Shown here: in pieces, positions 1 through 7,584 of the stretch
Numbering within the stretch: position 1 is the stretch's first letter
Layout: the number at the start of each line of letters is the position of its first letter
DNA from: Vibrio coralliilyticus
Lineage (GTDB): Bacteria > Pseudomonadota > Gammaproteobacteria > Enterobacterales > Vibrionaceae
DNA: 64,000 nt
Assembly: GCF_024449095.1 (NCBI RefSeq)
Contig: NZ_CP024627.1
Span: 1,922,001-1,986,000, forward strand
Direction: 5' to 3'
Translations under genes and position numbers: made by a program
The notes under the pieces: model-generated
What the model was told of the DNA's origin: nothing
The model's database searches: none
What the model saw: the letters and a program-made list of their open reading frames with translations, nothing else

Positions 1-97
1 AGCGTCATGGACACACTCAATCGATGATTCAATAATCAAAAACGTTATTTAAATCACATAAAATTCACTGATCATTTACATTTGTTCGTGCTAACTT

Positions 98-113
98 TTG
101 CATACCTTTGCAA
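98..113. promoter_or_regulatory. putative LacI-family operator, copy A
   Basis: TTGCATACCTTTGCAA matches the ideal palindrome TTGCATACGTATGCAA at 14 of 16 positions. It ends one base before the aldolase ribosome binding site. Related sites lie at 2124, 5187 and 5531. The role is inferred from the repeat and the two LacI-family genes nearby. Confidence 0.5.
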
Positions 114-125
114 TGGAGTTTTTCT

Positions 126-875
126 ATGACTAATTTCAAATATATGCTGGCCCAGCCTGCCTTACTCGGAACCTTTGTTAAAACCCCTCACCCCCACATT
201 ATTGAAGTGCTGGCACTGTCTGAATTGTCCTTCATCATTCTCGATGCCGAACACGCTCCGTTTGACCGTCAGTCTCTCGACCTGTGTGTCCTTGCTGCTC
301 GTGCCAATCAATTACCCTGTCTGGTTCGGGTTCAAAACAGCCAGCCGGCCACCATTCTTAATGCTTTGGATTGTGGTGCGACAGGTGTTCAGATCCCACA
401 TGTCTGCAATGCAGAACAGGCAGAGAAAATCGTTAAGACATGCCACTACGGTAAAGGGGGACGCGGCTATGCGGGCTCCAGCCGCGCTGCAAGCTACGCA
501 ACCAAACCTATGGCTCAACACCTAGCTGACAGTAAAGCGAATACTGTGGTCGTGGCTCAGATAGAAGATCCCGAAGGTGTCGACAATGTGGAAGCCATCG
601 CTCAAGTTGATGGTATTGATGCCCTGTTTATTGGTCAGGTCGACCTCACCGTGGCGTATGGCGCTAAAAGCGTAAATGACGATCAGGTGCGACAAGCAAG
701 CATCAAAATTATTGAAGCCGCCAAAGCCTGTGGCAAACCCGTCGGTATGTTCGTTGCCACAGCGCAGCAAGCAAAAGACTGGAGCGAGCTTGGTGTTAAT
801 TTCTTTGGCGTCGGGTCAGAGCACAAAATGATCATCGATGGCTTCAGGCAAGAAAGAAGTGTGATGAATTCCTGA
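126..875 (+). CDS. HpcH/HpaI-family class II aldolase
   Basis: This 249-residue protein is a probable metal-dependent aldolase that splits (or forms) 2-keto-3-deoxy sugar acids or 4-hydroxy-2-oxo acids to give pyruvate plus an aldehyde. It shows the family signature in order: His43 in AEHAPFD, Arg68 in LVRVQ, Glu147 in VAQIEDPEG and Asp173 in IGQVDL. Glu147 and Asp173 are the expected metal ligands, and the length is usual for the family. The start is ATG 126 behind a GGAG at 115-118. A TTG 18 bases upstream is in frame but has no good ribosome binding site. The next genes are a LacI regulator and a TRAP transporter, so it probably handles an imported sugar acid or aromatic breakdown product. 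The exact substrate cannot be read from the sequence. Confidence 0.85.
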   Translation: MTNFKYMLAQPALLGTFVKTPHPHIIEVLALSELSFIILDAEHAPFDRQSLDLCVLAARANQLPCLVRVQNSQPATILNALDCGATGVQIPHVCNAEQAEKIVKTCHYGKGGRGYAGSSRAASYATKPMAQHLADSKANTVVVAQIEDPEGVDNVEAIAQVDGIDALFIGQVDLTVAYGAKSVNDDQVRQASIKIIEAAKACGKPVGMFVATAQQAKDWSELGVNFFGVGSEHKMIIDGFRQERSVMNS

Positions 876-987
876 GTTTTATCCGATATTTAATCTCTAT
901 CAATGCTCAACGCTAGACAGGGAAATCCCCTACCCCATACACTCTGTCAGATAAAGGGTCAGCAAACCCACGGAAAGGAGTATCACC

Positions 988-1983
988 ATTAAAGCGAAAG
1001 TAACTTCGATAGACGTCGCGAAAATGCTCGGCGTCTCTCAGTCGACCGTATCACGAGCGTTCAGCCCGACCGCTAGCATCAGCGAGAAGAAACGTAAGAT
1101 GGTGATGGATGCCGCCGCTAAGCTCGGTTATACACCCAACGCCATTGCTCGTAGCCTGATCTCAAATCGTTCTGGCCTTGTCGCTATTGCGTTAGACAGT
1201 GAGTCAAACCCGATGTATGACCTGCAATCACGTGCACTAGCGATGGAAATCCAGAAACGTGGCGGCCAGGTGGTTCTGTGTCCAATTGACAAAGACGACC
1301 TTGATCTGGCGATTTCCCGTGCGATTGAGTATCAGGTTGATGGCCTGATCATCGCCACCAGCCGTCTGACTTCACGCGCTTTTGCCCAGTGCGAAAAATT
1401 TGGTGTTCACCTGAGTCTTATCAACCGTTATACCAATGGCATCAATGCTAACTGTGCCGGTGTCGATAACCGCCAGGCAGGCCAAGATGCAGCCGAGTAT
1501 CTGGTGAAAAAAGGCTACAAACAACTGGCGTATGTCAGTGGCGATTCAGGTTCAATGACCAGCGAAGAGCGCTGGCTTGGCTTCTCATCAAAGCTCAAAG
1601 AGTTAGGTGTTCCAACCCCTGTATTTATTCAAGCAAAATACTGCTTTGATGCAGGGATGGAGGCCGCAGCAGAGATTCAGGCACATACGGTGAAACCGGA
1701 AGCGATCTTCTGTGCCAATGACATCATCGCTCTTGGGTTGATGGATGGACTAAGAAAAGCAGGCGCTTCAATACCGGAAGATTATGCGGTGATGGGCGTC
1801 GATAACATCCCTATGGCTGGCTGGCCCGCTTACGACTTAACCACCGTCGCTCAGCCTGTCGATAAAATAGTACGTCGCGCAGTCGAAGATTTGATGGCGC
1901 GTATCAATGACAATGCCGATGCTTCGGGTGAGTATCTTCTGGAGCAAGGCAGGCTAATTGAACGTAGCAGTACCACCCGATAA
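988..1983 (+). CDS. LacI-family regulator with an ATT start codon
   Basis: This is a LacI/GalR repressor of 331 residues if it starts at ATT 988. Residues 4-25 form the helix-turn-helix (KVTSIDVAKMLGVSQSTVSR), followed by a periplasmic-binding-protein-like effector domain ending in the usual GVDNIPMAGW and TTVAQP segments. The first in-frame ATG (1024) would delete the first DNA-binding helix. No ATG, GTG or TTG occurs between the upstream in-frame TAA at 952 and 1024. An AAGGAG at 975-980 lies seven bases before ATT 988, so that rare codon is the best start. Either the gene is translated weakly by design, or ATG mutated to ATT and the gene is failing. It is a candidate for the repressor that reads the operators at 98, 2124, 5187 and 5531. 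Confidence 0.85.
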   Translation: MKAKVTSIDVAKMLGVSQSTVSRAFSPTASISEKKRKMVMDAAAKLGYTPNAIARSLISNRSGLVAIALDSESNPMYDLQSRALAMEIQKRGGQVVLCPIDKDDLDLAISRAIEYQVDGLIIATSRLTSRAFAQCEKFGVHLSLINRYTNGINANCAGVDNRQAGQDAAEYLVKKGYKQLAYVSGDSGSMTSEERWLGFSSKLKELGVPTPVFIQAKYCFDAGMEAAAEIQAHTVKPEAIFCANDIIALGLMDGLRKAGASIPEDYAVMGVDNIPMAGWPAYDLTTVAQPVDKIVRRAVEDLMARINDNADASGEYLLEQGRLIERSSTTR

Positions 1984-2002
1984 TAAATTCATCACATCTT
2001 AT

Positions 2003-2031
2003 AGCCTCGTCTCTATGACGAGGCTTTTTTT
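2003..2031 (+). terminator. rho-independent terminator after the LacI gene
   Basis: AGCCTCGTC and GACGAGGCT pair into a 9-bp stem around a 5-base loop, followed by a run of Ts. It separates the regulator from the TRAP operon. Confidence 0.9.
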
Positions 2032-2096
2032 ATGTGATCCTTACTGTATTTTCTTTATTTATTACTGAATCTCATATCAAGTTTTCCACTTTGTTA

Positions 2097-2139
2097 TTGA
2101 CTTGTTAATTTCATGTTTTATTTTTGGATTCGTATGCAA
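2097..2139 (+). promoter_or_regulatory. TRAP operon promoter with operator, copy B
   Basis: A TTGACT -35 element at 2097-2102 is followed 25 bases later (start to start) by TTTTGGAT, which runs into the operator TTGGATTCGTATGCAA at 2124-2139. The operator matches the ideal palindrome at 14 of 16 positions. The promoter at 5504 has the same spacing and sequence, which argues for shared control. An operator over the -10 region would block RNA polymerase. Confidence 0.65.
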
Positions 2140-2234
2140 ATGGATATGAATTGCTAAAAACACTGATAAAGCAAAAAAGCGTGTGTGATCTTTAAATGAA
2201 TGCTCAAAGGTCATACCAGAAACAAGGAAGAACC

Positions 2235-3230
2235 ATGAAAAAAACCATCATTACGTCATTAACTGTTTTTGGATTAACTATTAGTAGTATGAATACGTTT
2301 GCAAGTAATGTAATTCGTCTTGGCCACGATAGTCAGGAAACATCACCAGTACACAAGGCTATGCTCTACTTCGAACAAGAGCTGGAGTCGCGTTCAAACG
2401 GTGAATTGGAAGTAGAAATTTACCCCGCGCGCCAACTTGGTGATGTGCGTGAAACAACGGAATTGGTTCAGCAAGGTAATCTGCAGATGACGTTCGGAGC
2501 CTCAGTTCTCCTCGCGCCTTATGTACCAGAATTCAATGTTCTTGATACCTTCTACCTGTTTGACAGTGAAGAGCAGGCACACCGAGCGCTAGATAGCGAT
2601 AAAATCGGGCAGCCTCTGCTGAAAGCAATGGAGTCAAAAGGTTTTCACGGCTTAGGCTTTATGGAGCTAGGCTTCCGTAATGTCACCAACAACAAGAAGC
2701 CGATTAACACCGTAGAAGATCTTGAAGGGTTGAAAATTCGTTCGGCGCCGAACCCAAGTCAAATCAATGCTTGGAAATCCATCGGTTCAGCACCAACACC
2801 ACTGTCTTGGGGTGAGATTTTCACCTCGCTACAACAGGGTCTGATCAATGCTCAGGAAAGTTCTATCTACTCTATTTATGCCGAGCGTTTTTACGAAGCA
2901 CAGAACTACCTGTCACTAACCAACCATATATATAGCAACTATGTGTTGTTCATGAACAAAGCATTCTGGGATTCCCTACCGGCTGACCAACAAGCTCTTA
3001 TCACTGAAATAACAAAAGAAGCCATCACAAAACAAAGAACGTGGGCAGCACAACAAAATCAGGACGTGATTGAAGATTTGAAAGCGAAAGGCATGACGGT
3101 TAATGAGGTGCCAGAGGCTGTACGCGAGCAAATGAAGAACAAAATGAATGCTGCCGTTTACCAAGACTTGCGAAGTAAGACAGGCGAACAGCTGTTTGAC
3201 AGCGTTATCGCTGAAATTGACCGCCTGTAA
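2235..3230 (+). CDS. dctP: TRAP transporter substrate-binding protein, DctP family
   Basis: This periplasmic solute-binding protein of a tripartite ATP-independent transporter has 331 residues. A signal peptide (MKKTIITSLTVFG to about NTFA) is cleaved before SNVIRLGHDS. The mature part has DctP-family blocks: the KAMLYFEQELESRS helix, YPARQLGD, the GLKIRSAPNP segment with the conserved Arg that grips the substrate carboxylate, and PLSWGEIFTSLQQGLINAQES. ATG 2235 is preferred because of the AAGGAAG before it and the signal peptide. Translation from 2196 would bury that signal. It is followed by DctQ and DctM. The family usually binds organic or sugar acids; the ligand here is unknown. Confidence 0.92.
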   Translation: MKKTIITSLTVFGLTISSMNTFASNVIRLGHDSQETSPVHKAMLYFEQELESRSNGELEVEIYPARQLGDVRETTELVQQGNLQMTFGASVLLAPYVPEFNVLDTFYLFDSEEQAHRALDSDKIGQPLLKAMESKGFHGLGFMELGFRNVTNNKKPINTVEDLEGLKIRSAPNPSQINAWKSIGSAPTPLSWGEIFTSLQQGLINAQESSIYSIYAERFYEAQNYLSLTNHIYSNYVLFMNKAFWDSLPADQQALITEITKEAITKQRTWAAQQNQDVIEDLKAKGMTVNEVPEAVREQMKNKMNAAVYQDLRSKTGEQLFDSVIAEIDRL

Positions 3231-3242
3231 TTTTCACTCTGT

Positions 3243-3270
3243 GGCTTCCGAGGACATAGTTTCGGAGGCC
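3243..3270 (+). promoter_or_regulatory. hairpin between dctP and dctQ
   Basis: GGCTTCCGA pairs with TCGGAGGCC (9 bp with one G-T pair) around a 10-base loop. The right arm contains the GGAGG that would serve an ATG at 3272. It could protect the dctP message or damp downstream translation, giving more binding protein than membrane subunits. This role is inferred. Confidence 0.5.
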
Positions 3271-3295
3271 AATGATTTTGCTTTGGGAGCTGAAC

Positions 3296-3859
3296 ATGAA
3301 GTGGTTTCGCTTACTGGATAAATATTTTGAACCTAGCTTGATTGTCATTGCTATTTCCACCATGACAGGCCTTCTTTGCCTGCAAATTGCTTTACGTCTG
3401 TTCGACGCCACTATTGCATGGGCTGAAGAATTATCTCGTTATTTGTTTGTGTGGGCGATGTACCTCAGTATCAGCTATTGCATCAAACATGACCGACATA
3501 TCCGAATCCGAGTATTTGTCGACAAGTTGCCTGGTGTTTTACCCAAAATCAGCCTGATCATTTCAGACATCATCTATTTGATCTTCAGCAGTGTCGTTGC
3601 CTGGTTTGGTTTTAAGGTTATCAGCCGTAGCCTTCAGCTCGGTCAAATTGCACCTGCGATGGAAATCCCTGTGGCCTGCTTGTATGCCTCAGTACTAGTG
3701 TGTGCGATTCTGAGTATCCTGCGTCTAATCATCAGTATCTATCAGCGCATCAGTAGGCTGTCAGCTCCCTCTCAGCCAACGCGATTTTGCAGTGATAGGT
3801 ATCGTCAGTTACAAGAGAAATACAAAGCATCTAATCGACTGCAGGAGCTAAACGCATGA
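3296..3859 (+). CDS. dctQ: TRAP transporter small membrane subunit, DctQ family
   Basis: This is the four-helix small integral membrane subunit, 187 residues from ATG 3296. Hydrophobic segments fall near residues 17-37, 50-70, 87-107 and 125-148. It contains AEELSRYLFVWAMYLSISYCIKHDRHIRI, of which the EE.SRY.F.W core typifies DctQ. The start is uncertain: ATG 3296 has GGGAG seven bases before it and fits the family amino end, while ATG 3272 has a GGAGG that is caught in the intergenic hairpin. The stop overlaps the start of the large subunit by four bases, so translation of the two is probably coupled. Confidence 0.9.
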   Translation: MKWFRLLDKYFEPSLIVIAISTMTGLLCLQIALRLFDATIAWAEELSRYLFVWAMYLSISYCIKHDRHIRIRVFVDKLPGVLPKISLIISDIIYLIFSSVVAWFGFKVISRSLQLGQIAPAMEIPVACLYASVLVCAILSILRLIISIYQRISRLSAPSQPTRFCSDRYRQLQEKYKASNRLQELNA

Positions 3860-5136
3860 CATCCGCACTCTTATTCGGCAGTTTCGGTCTGCTACTACTG
3901 ATCGGTGTACCAGTTGGCATCGCGCTGGCAACCGCCAGTATGATAGCCATCATGAGTCTACCTTTCCTTAACGTAGAGTTCTTAGTTCAAGGTTTAGTGA
4001 CGGGGCTAGACTCTTTCCCCCTACTAGCTGTTGTGCTATTCACTCTGGCAGGTAACCTGATGAGTCAAGGAGGTATATCCAAGCGCCTCCTTCATGTGGC
4101 AGAAGTCTTTTTCGGCCACTTCACCGGAGGGCTGGGTATTGTCGCTATTGTTGCCTGTATGTTCTTCGCATCCATTTCAGGTACAGGATCAGCCACCGTT
4201 GCCGCCATCGGCCTCACAATGATTCCATCAATGGTAAAAAAAGGATATGACCGCAGCTTCGCAGGTGCTCTGATTGCTTCATCAGGTGGTATCGGTGTGA
4301 TTATCCCTCCTTCTGTAGTCATGATTGTTTACGCGATTACCGCGGAAGTTTCTGTCACTAAGATGTTCATGGCGGGAATCATCCCAGGTCTGGTAGTTGG
4401 TCTGGTATTGATCGGCTACTGTTTGATAGTTTCCAAAATTCGCGGCTATGCTGGAAATGATCACAAAGCCAGTTGGGGCGAACGTCTGTCTGCGCTCAAA
4501 GACGCAAGTTGGGCCATGTTACTGCCAGTGATCATTTTAGGGGGGATCTACTCAGGTATTTTCACTCCAACCGAATCAGCCGCCATTGGTGTCCTCTATG
4601 GCTTGTTCTTCGGCATGTTTGTTTACAAAGAACTGAAGGCCAAGCAAGTTGTCAAGATCATCTTAGAGTCCTCACTTTTGGTCGGTGCCGTTTTGGTTAT
4701 TGTCGGCGCTTCCGTCACCTTTGGTCGAATTTTGACCCTCGAACGCCTACCGACTGAAATCGCTCAATTCATTCTAACCATTACTGAGAACAAACTGTTG
4801 ATCTTGCTGTGTATCAATATCTTGTTACTACTTGTTGGAACTTTCATGGAGACCTTAGCTGCGATCGTAATTCTGACTCCTATTCTCCTGCCGATCACCT
4901 CCGCGTTGGGCATGGACCCTGTTCATTTTGGTATTGTAATGATTGTGAACCTAGCGATTGGTTTTGTTACCCCACCACTTGGAGCCAATCTATTTATGGC
5001 AAGTCAAGTTGGCAAGGTACCAATTGAGTCACTATCTAAAGCCATCATAGGCTGGATAGGTGCCATGATTGTCGCACTTATGTTGATTACTTTTATACCG
5101 GCTATTTCTCTGTCCTTGCCGGAAATGCTCTCGTAA
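3856..5136 (+). CDS. dctM: TRAP transporter large permease, DctM family
   Basis: This 426-residue membrane protein is the ion-coupled translocation subunit of the TRAP system. It has about 12 hydrophobic segments and the paired DctM repeats. Characteristic blocks are FLLAVVLFTLAGNLMSQGGIS near the amino end, ASISGTGSATVAAIG, and the mirror-related FVTPPLGANLFMAS near residue 375. The ATGA overlap with DctQ fixes the start. It forms an inner-membrane complex with DctQ and receives substrate from DctP, and is the last gene of this transcription unit. Confidence 0.94.
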   Translation: MTSALLFGSFGLLLLIGVPVGIALATASMIAIMSLPFLNVEFLVQGLVTGLDSFPLLAVVLFTLAGNLMSQGGISKRLLHVAEVFFGHFTGGLGIVAIVACMFFASISGTGSATVAAIGLTMIPSMVKKGYDRSFAGALIASSGGIGVIIPPSVVMIVYAITAEVSVTKMFMAGIIPGLVVGLVLIGYCLIVSKIRGYAGNDHKASWGERLSALKDASWAMLLPVIILGGIYSGIFTPTESAAIGVLYGLFFGMFVYKELKAKQVVKIILESSLLVGAVLVIVGASVTFGRILTLERLPTEIAQFILTITENKLLILLCINILLLLVGTFMETLAAIVILTPILLPITSALGMDPVHFGIVMIVNLAIGFVTPPLGANLFMASQVGKVPIESLSKAIIGWIGAMIVALMLITFIPAISLSLPEMLS

Positions 5137-5152
5137 CTCTCCGAACAGATTT

Positions 5153-5181
5153 CACCACCTAGTGCAAATCACTAGGTGGTG
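5153..5181 (+). terminator. hairpin after the TRAP operon
   Basis: CACCACCTAGTG and CACTAGGTGGTG form a perfect 12-bp stem with a 5-base loop. No T run follows, so it may stabilise the 3' end rather than terminate efficiently. Confidence 0.5.
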
Positions 5182-5186
5182 CTACA

Positions 5187-5202
5187 AAGAATTCGTATGC
5201 AA
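5187..5202. promoter_or_regulatory. partial LacI-family operator, copy C
   Basis: ATTCGTATGCAA at 5191-5202 is identical to 12 bases of copy B at 2128-2139. The full 16-bp window matches the ideal palindrome at 12 positions. It lies in the 438-base gap between dctM and the next operon, about 345 bases before copy D, so it could support repressor looping. Confidence 0.45.
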
Positions 5203-5503
5203 TGAAAATCTTATTGAGTTAGGTTAGAAACATGTACGATTATTGCCACCCTATGGGGCTCTAGCATCCACTTTTTCTTCTGAACACAAATCCTCAAATA
5301 CCCATTTCTAGTTTCCTTAGCCATCAACAAGATAAACAGTAACTCTCTGATTATCATCCTCATATATCATTTAAAGTCAGTTATTACCTCTACCGAGACT
5401 CGATACATTGGTGCGTATTAGAGTAATTAACCTGAACAAACTTCGAACAAATGTTAAAAACCCGATCTTTAGCACGATATTAAAACATTAGATTAACAAC
5501 TCG

Positions 5504-5548
5504 TTGACAATAATACCCCAAACATTCATTTTGGATACGTAACCAAAA
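5504..5548 (+). promoter_or_regulatory. promoter with LacI-family operator, copy D
   Basis: TTGACA at 5504-5509 lies 25 bases before TTTTGGATACGTAACCAAAA (5529-5548), a near-perfect 20-bp palindrome with one mismatched pair. The element spacing equals that of the TRAP promoter at 2097. The rest of the 5137-5574 gap shows no credible gene. Confidence 0.7.
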
Positions 5549-5574
5549 CAAATAACCAGTTTAGGAGGTGAGGT

Positions 5575-6549
5575 ATGGCCATGGTTGGCTTTGATGAAAA
5601 ATGGCGTGATTTTCCCGATTATATTTTGGGGATTACAAAAGAGATTTGGGAGGATCGCGGCCTAAATACCCTTGAGCACTATTACTCACCCGATATTGTT
5701 GTGCGTACACCTTTGTCTATTGTGCAAGGTAACGACGATGTTATCAGCGCAACCATGGCCACACTGGCCGAGTTCCCTGACCGTACGCTTTACGGAGAAG
5801 ATGTCATCTGGTCTGGCTCGCCAGAGCAAGGCATGTTGTCCTCTCACCGTATCATTTCGACTGCCACACACAGCAGCGATGGTTTCTATGGCAAAGCAAC
5901 GAACAGCAAGTTACGTTTTCGCATCATCGCTGACTGCCATGCCATCAGCAATCAGATTAATGATGAGTGGCTAGTACGCGACCAAGCAGACATCGCAAAA
6001 CAGCTCGGCATGACGTCCGAAGAGTTCGCCCGAAAACAAATTGATTTTGAAGGTGGCGTAGAAAAAGCCTCCTTCCCTTTTACTCCAGATGTCGATATGC
6101 AGGGCCCATACACTGGCGTTGGCAATGACAATCAATATGGTCAGCAATACGAAGCCATTCTAAACAGCATCATGAAGGCTGAGTTTTCCGCCATCCCACG
6201 TGAATACGACCGAGCTTGTATCGGTGAGTACAGCGGCGGCCGTACCGCTCTATCACACAGCGAAATTGATCATTTCTGGATTTCACTACGCTCTTCATTC
6301 CCAAATGCCGAGTTCAAAGTTCACCATCGCATTGGTCGAGAAGATCCAATGATGTCTCCACGCGCCGCCATTCGCTGGTCTCTACATGGTAAGCACGAAG
6401 GTTATGGCGCATTTGGTAAGCCGACAGGTAAAGACGTTTACATCATGGGTATCAGCCACGCTGAGTTTGGCCCTTGGGGACTGCGTCGCGAGTTTACGCT
6501 GATCGACGAAACCGCGATCTGGAAGCAGATTCTGATTCAGCAAGGCTAA
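5575..6549 (+). CDS. double NTF2/SnoaL-like protein, first of pair
   Basis: This 324-residue cytoplasmic protein appears to hold two NTF2/SnoaL-like alpha+beta barrels, about residues 10-150 and 190-320. Typical cues are IWEDRGLNTLEHYYSPDIVVRTP with a following EFPDR segment, and in the second half SSFPNAEFKVHHRIG and AIRWSLHGKHEGYGAFGKPTGK. Such folds act as cyclases, isomerases, hydratases or binding proteins on small molecules, and no specific reaction can be assigned. The start ATG 5575 follows a strong AGGAGG. It is the first gene of an operon with a related double-domain protein and a symporter, behind the same operator type as the TRAP genes. Confidence 0.75.
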   Translation: MAMVGFDEKWRDFPDYILGITKEIWEDRGLNTLEHYYSPDIVVRTPLSIVQGNDDVISATMATLAEFPDRTLYGEDVIWSGSPEQGMLSSHRIISTATHSSDGFYGKATNSKLRFRIIADCHAISNQINDEWLVRDQADIAKQLGMTSEEFARKQIDFEGGVEKASFPFTPDVDMQGPYTGVGNDNQYGQQYEAILNSIMKAEFSAIPREYDRACIGEYSGGRTALSHSEIDHFWISLRSSFPNAEFKVHHRIGREDPMMSPRAAIRWSLHGKHEGYGAFGKPTGKDVYIMGISHAEFGPWGLRREFTLIDETAIWKQILIQQG

Positions 6550-6588
6550 GCCGCTCAGTCATAAACCCACATTCAGTAAGGAAGCAAA

Positions 6589-7584
6589 ATGTCACTCAAT
6601 ATCATTGAACACTTTTATCAACGATACTTCAAAGCCAGCCCTAACGAGCAAGCAATCGTCGCTCAGCAAGCGCTGAACCCTGATGTAAAATGGTGTGTCG
6701 CTCACCCAGTCAATGACCTGAACGGCCCAGATGCTGCACACACTTCGTTTCTATCACCTTTGGTCACGGCAATGCCTGATGTTGAGCGACGCCCAATGAT
6801 CGTGATGAACGGTGAGTTTGAAGGTCGTACTTGGTACAACTCAACCGGTTACTTTGTCGGTACTTTTGAACAACCACTGTTCGGTATTCCGGCAACAGGA
6901 AAAACCCTGTATCTCAGATATACGGAAATGGTGTGTATCGAAAATAACCAGATCACTGAATCTTACATGATCCCAGATTTTATCGATGTCATGAACCAGT
7001 CTAATGCTAATCCTCTGCGTAAAAGTCTAGGTCACGATGGATTGATTCCTTCTCCCGCTACTGCTGACGGCATACAAAGCTCCGAAGTGTGTGACGAGGC
7101 CAGTGACAAAAGTGGTCAACTAGTCAATGATATGCTGGCATGTCTTGGTCGTTTTGACGGCAAAGATCTCTACTCTATGGATCTGGAAAACTACTGGCAT
7201 AAAGACTTTATGTGGTATGGCCCAGCAGGTATTGGAACCACACGCGGCATCAAAGGCTTCCGCAACCACCACCAAGCCCCTTTTGTCTTCGCCTTCCCCG
7301 ATCGAAGTGTTGATATAGAGCTCAATTTTTTGGCCAAAAATGACTACGTATCCACTGGAGGCTGGCCTCACATGCATGGTACTCATACGGGTCACAGTGG
7401 CTGGTTAGGCCTTGCTCCAACAGGAAAAAACATCGAACTTCGCGTCATGGATATCTGGCGACGAGAAGGTAACTTGCTGAAAGAAAACTGGGTAGGGATT
7501 GATATCATCCATATTCTGCTTCAACTTGGTTATGACGTCTTCGGCCAAATGAAAGAACAATTAGAAGGACCTAATTATGCATGA
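6589..7584 (+). CDS. double NTF2/SnoaL-like protein, second of pair
   Basis: This 331-residue protein is related in architecture to the gene before it. The first SnoaL-like half (residues 1-135) has LNPDVKWCVAHPVNDLNGPDA and the second (about 180-315) has YWHKDFMWYGPAGIGTTRG, FAFPDRSVDIELNFLAKNDYV and a His-rich WPHMHGTHTGHSG strand. The FAFPDR and GLAPTGKNIELR segments are typical of ester-cyclase-like SnoaL proteins. The His cluster near residue 265 could be catalytic or bind metal. AAGGAAG precedes ATG 6589. The end overlaps the symporter start by eight bases. The reaction is unknown; the two proteins may act on successive intermediates or as a heteromer. Confidence 0.75.
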   Translation: MSLNIIEHFYQRYFKASPNEQAIVAQQALNPDVKWCVAHPVNDLNGPDAAHTSFLSPLVTAMPDVERRPMIVMNGEFEGRTWYNSTGYFVGTFEQPLFGIPATGKTLYLRYTEMVCIENNQITESYMIPDFIDVMNQSNANPLRKSLGHDGLIPSPATADGIQSSEVCDEASDKSGQLVNDMLACLGRFDGKDLYSMDLENYWHKDFMWYGPAGIGTTRGIKGFRNHHQAPFVFAFPDRSVDIELNFLAKNDYVSTGGWPHMHGTHTGHSGWLGLAPTGKNIELRVMDIWRREGNLLKENWVGIDIIHILLQLGYDVFGQMKEQLEGPNYA

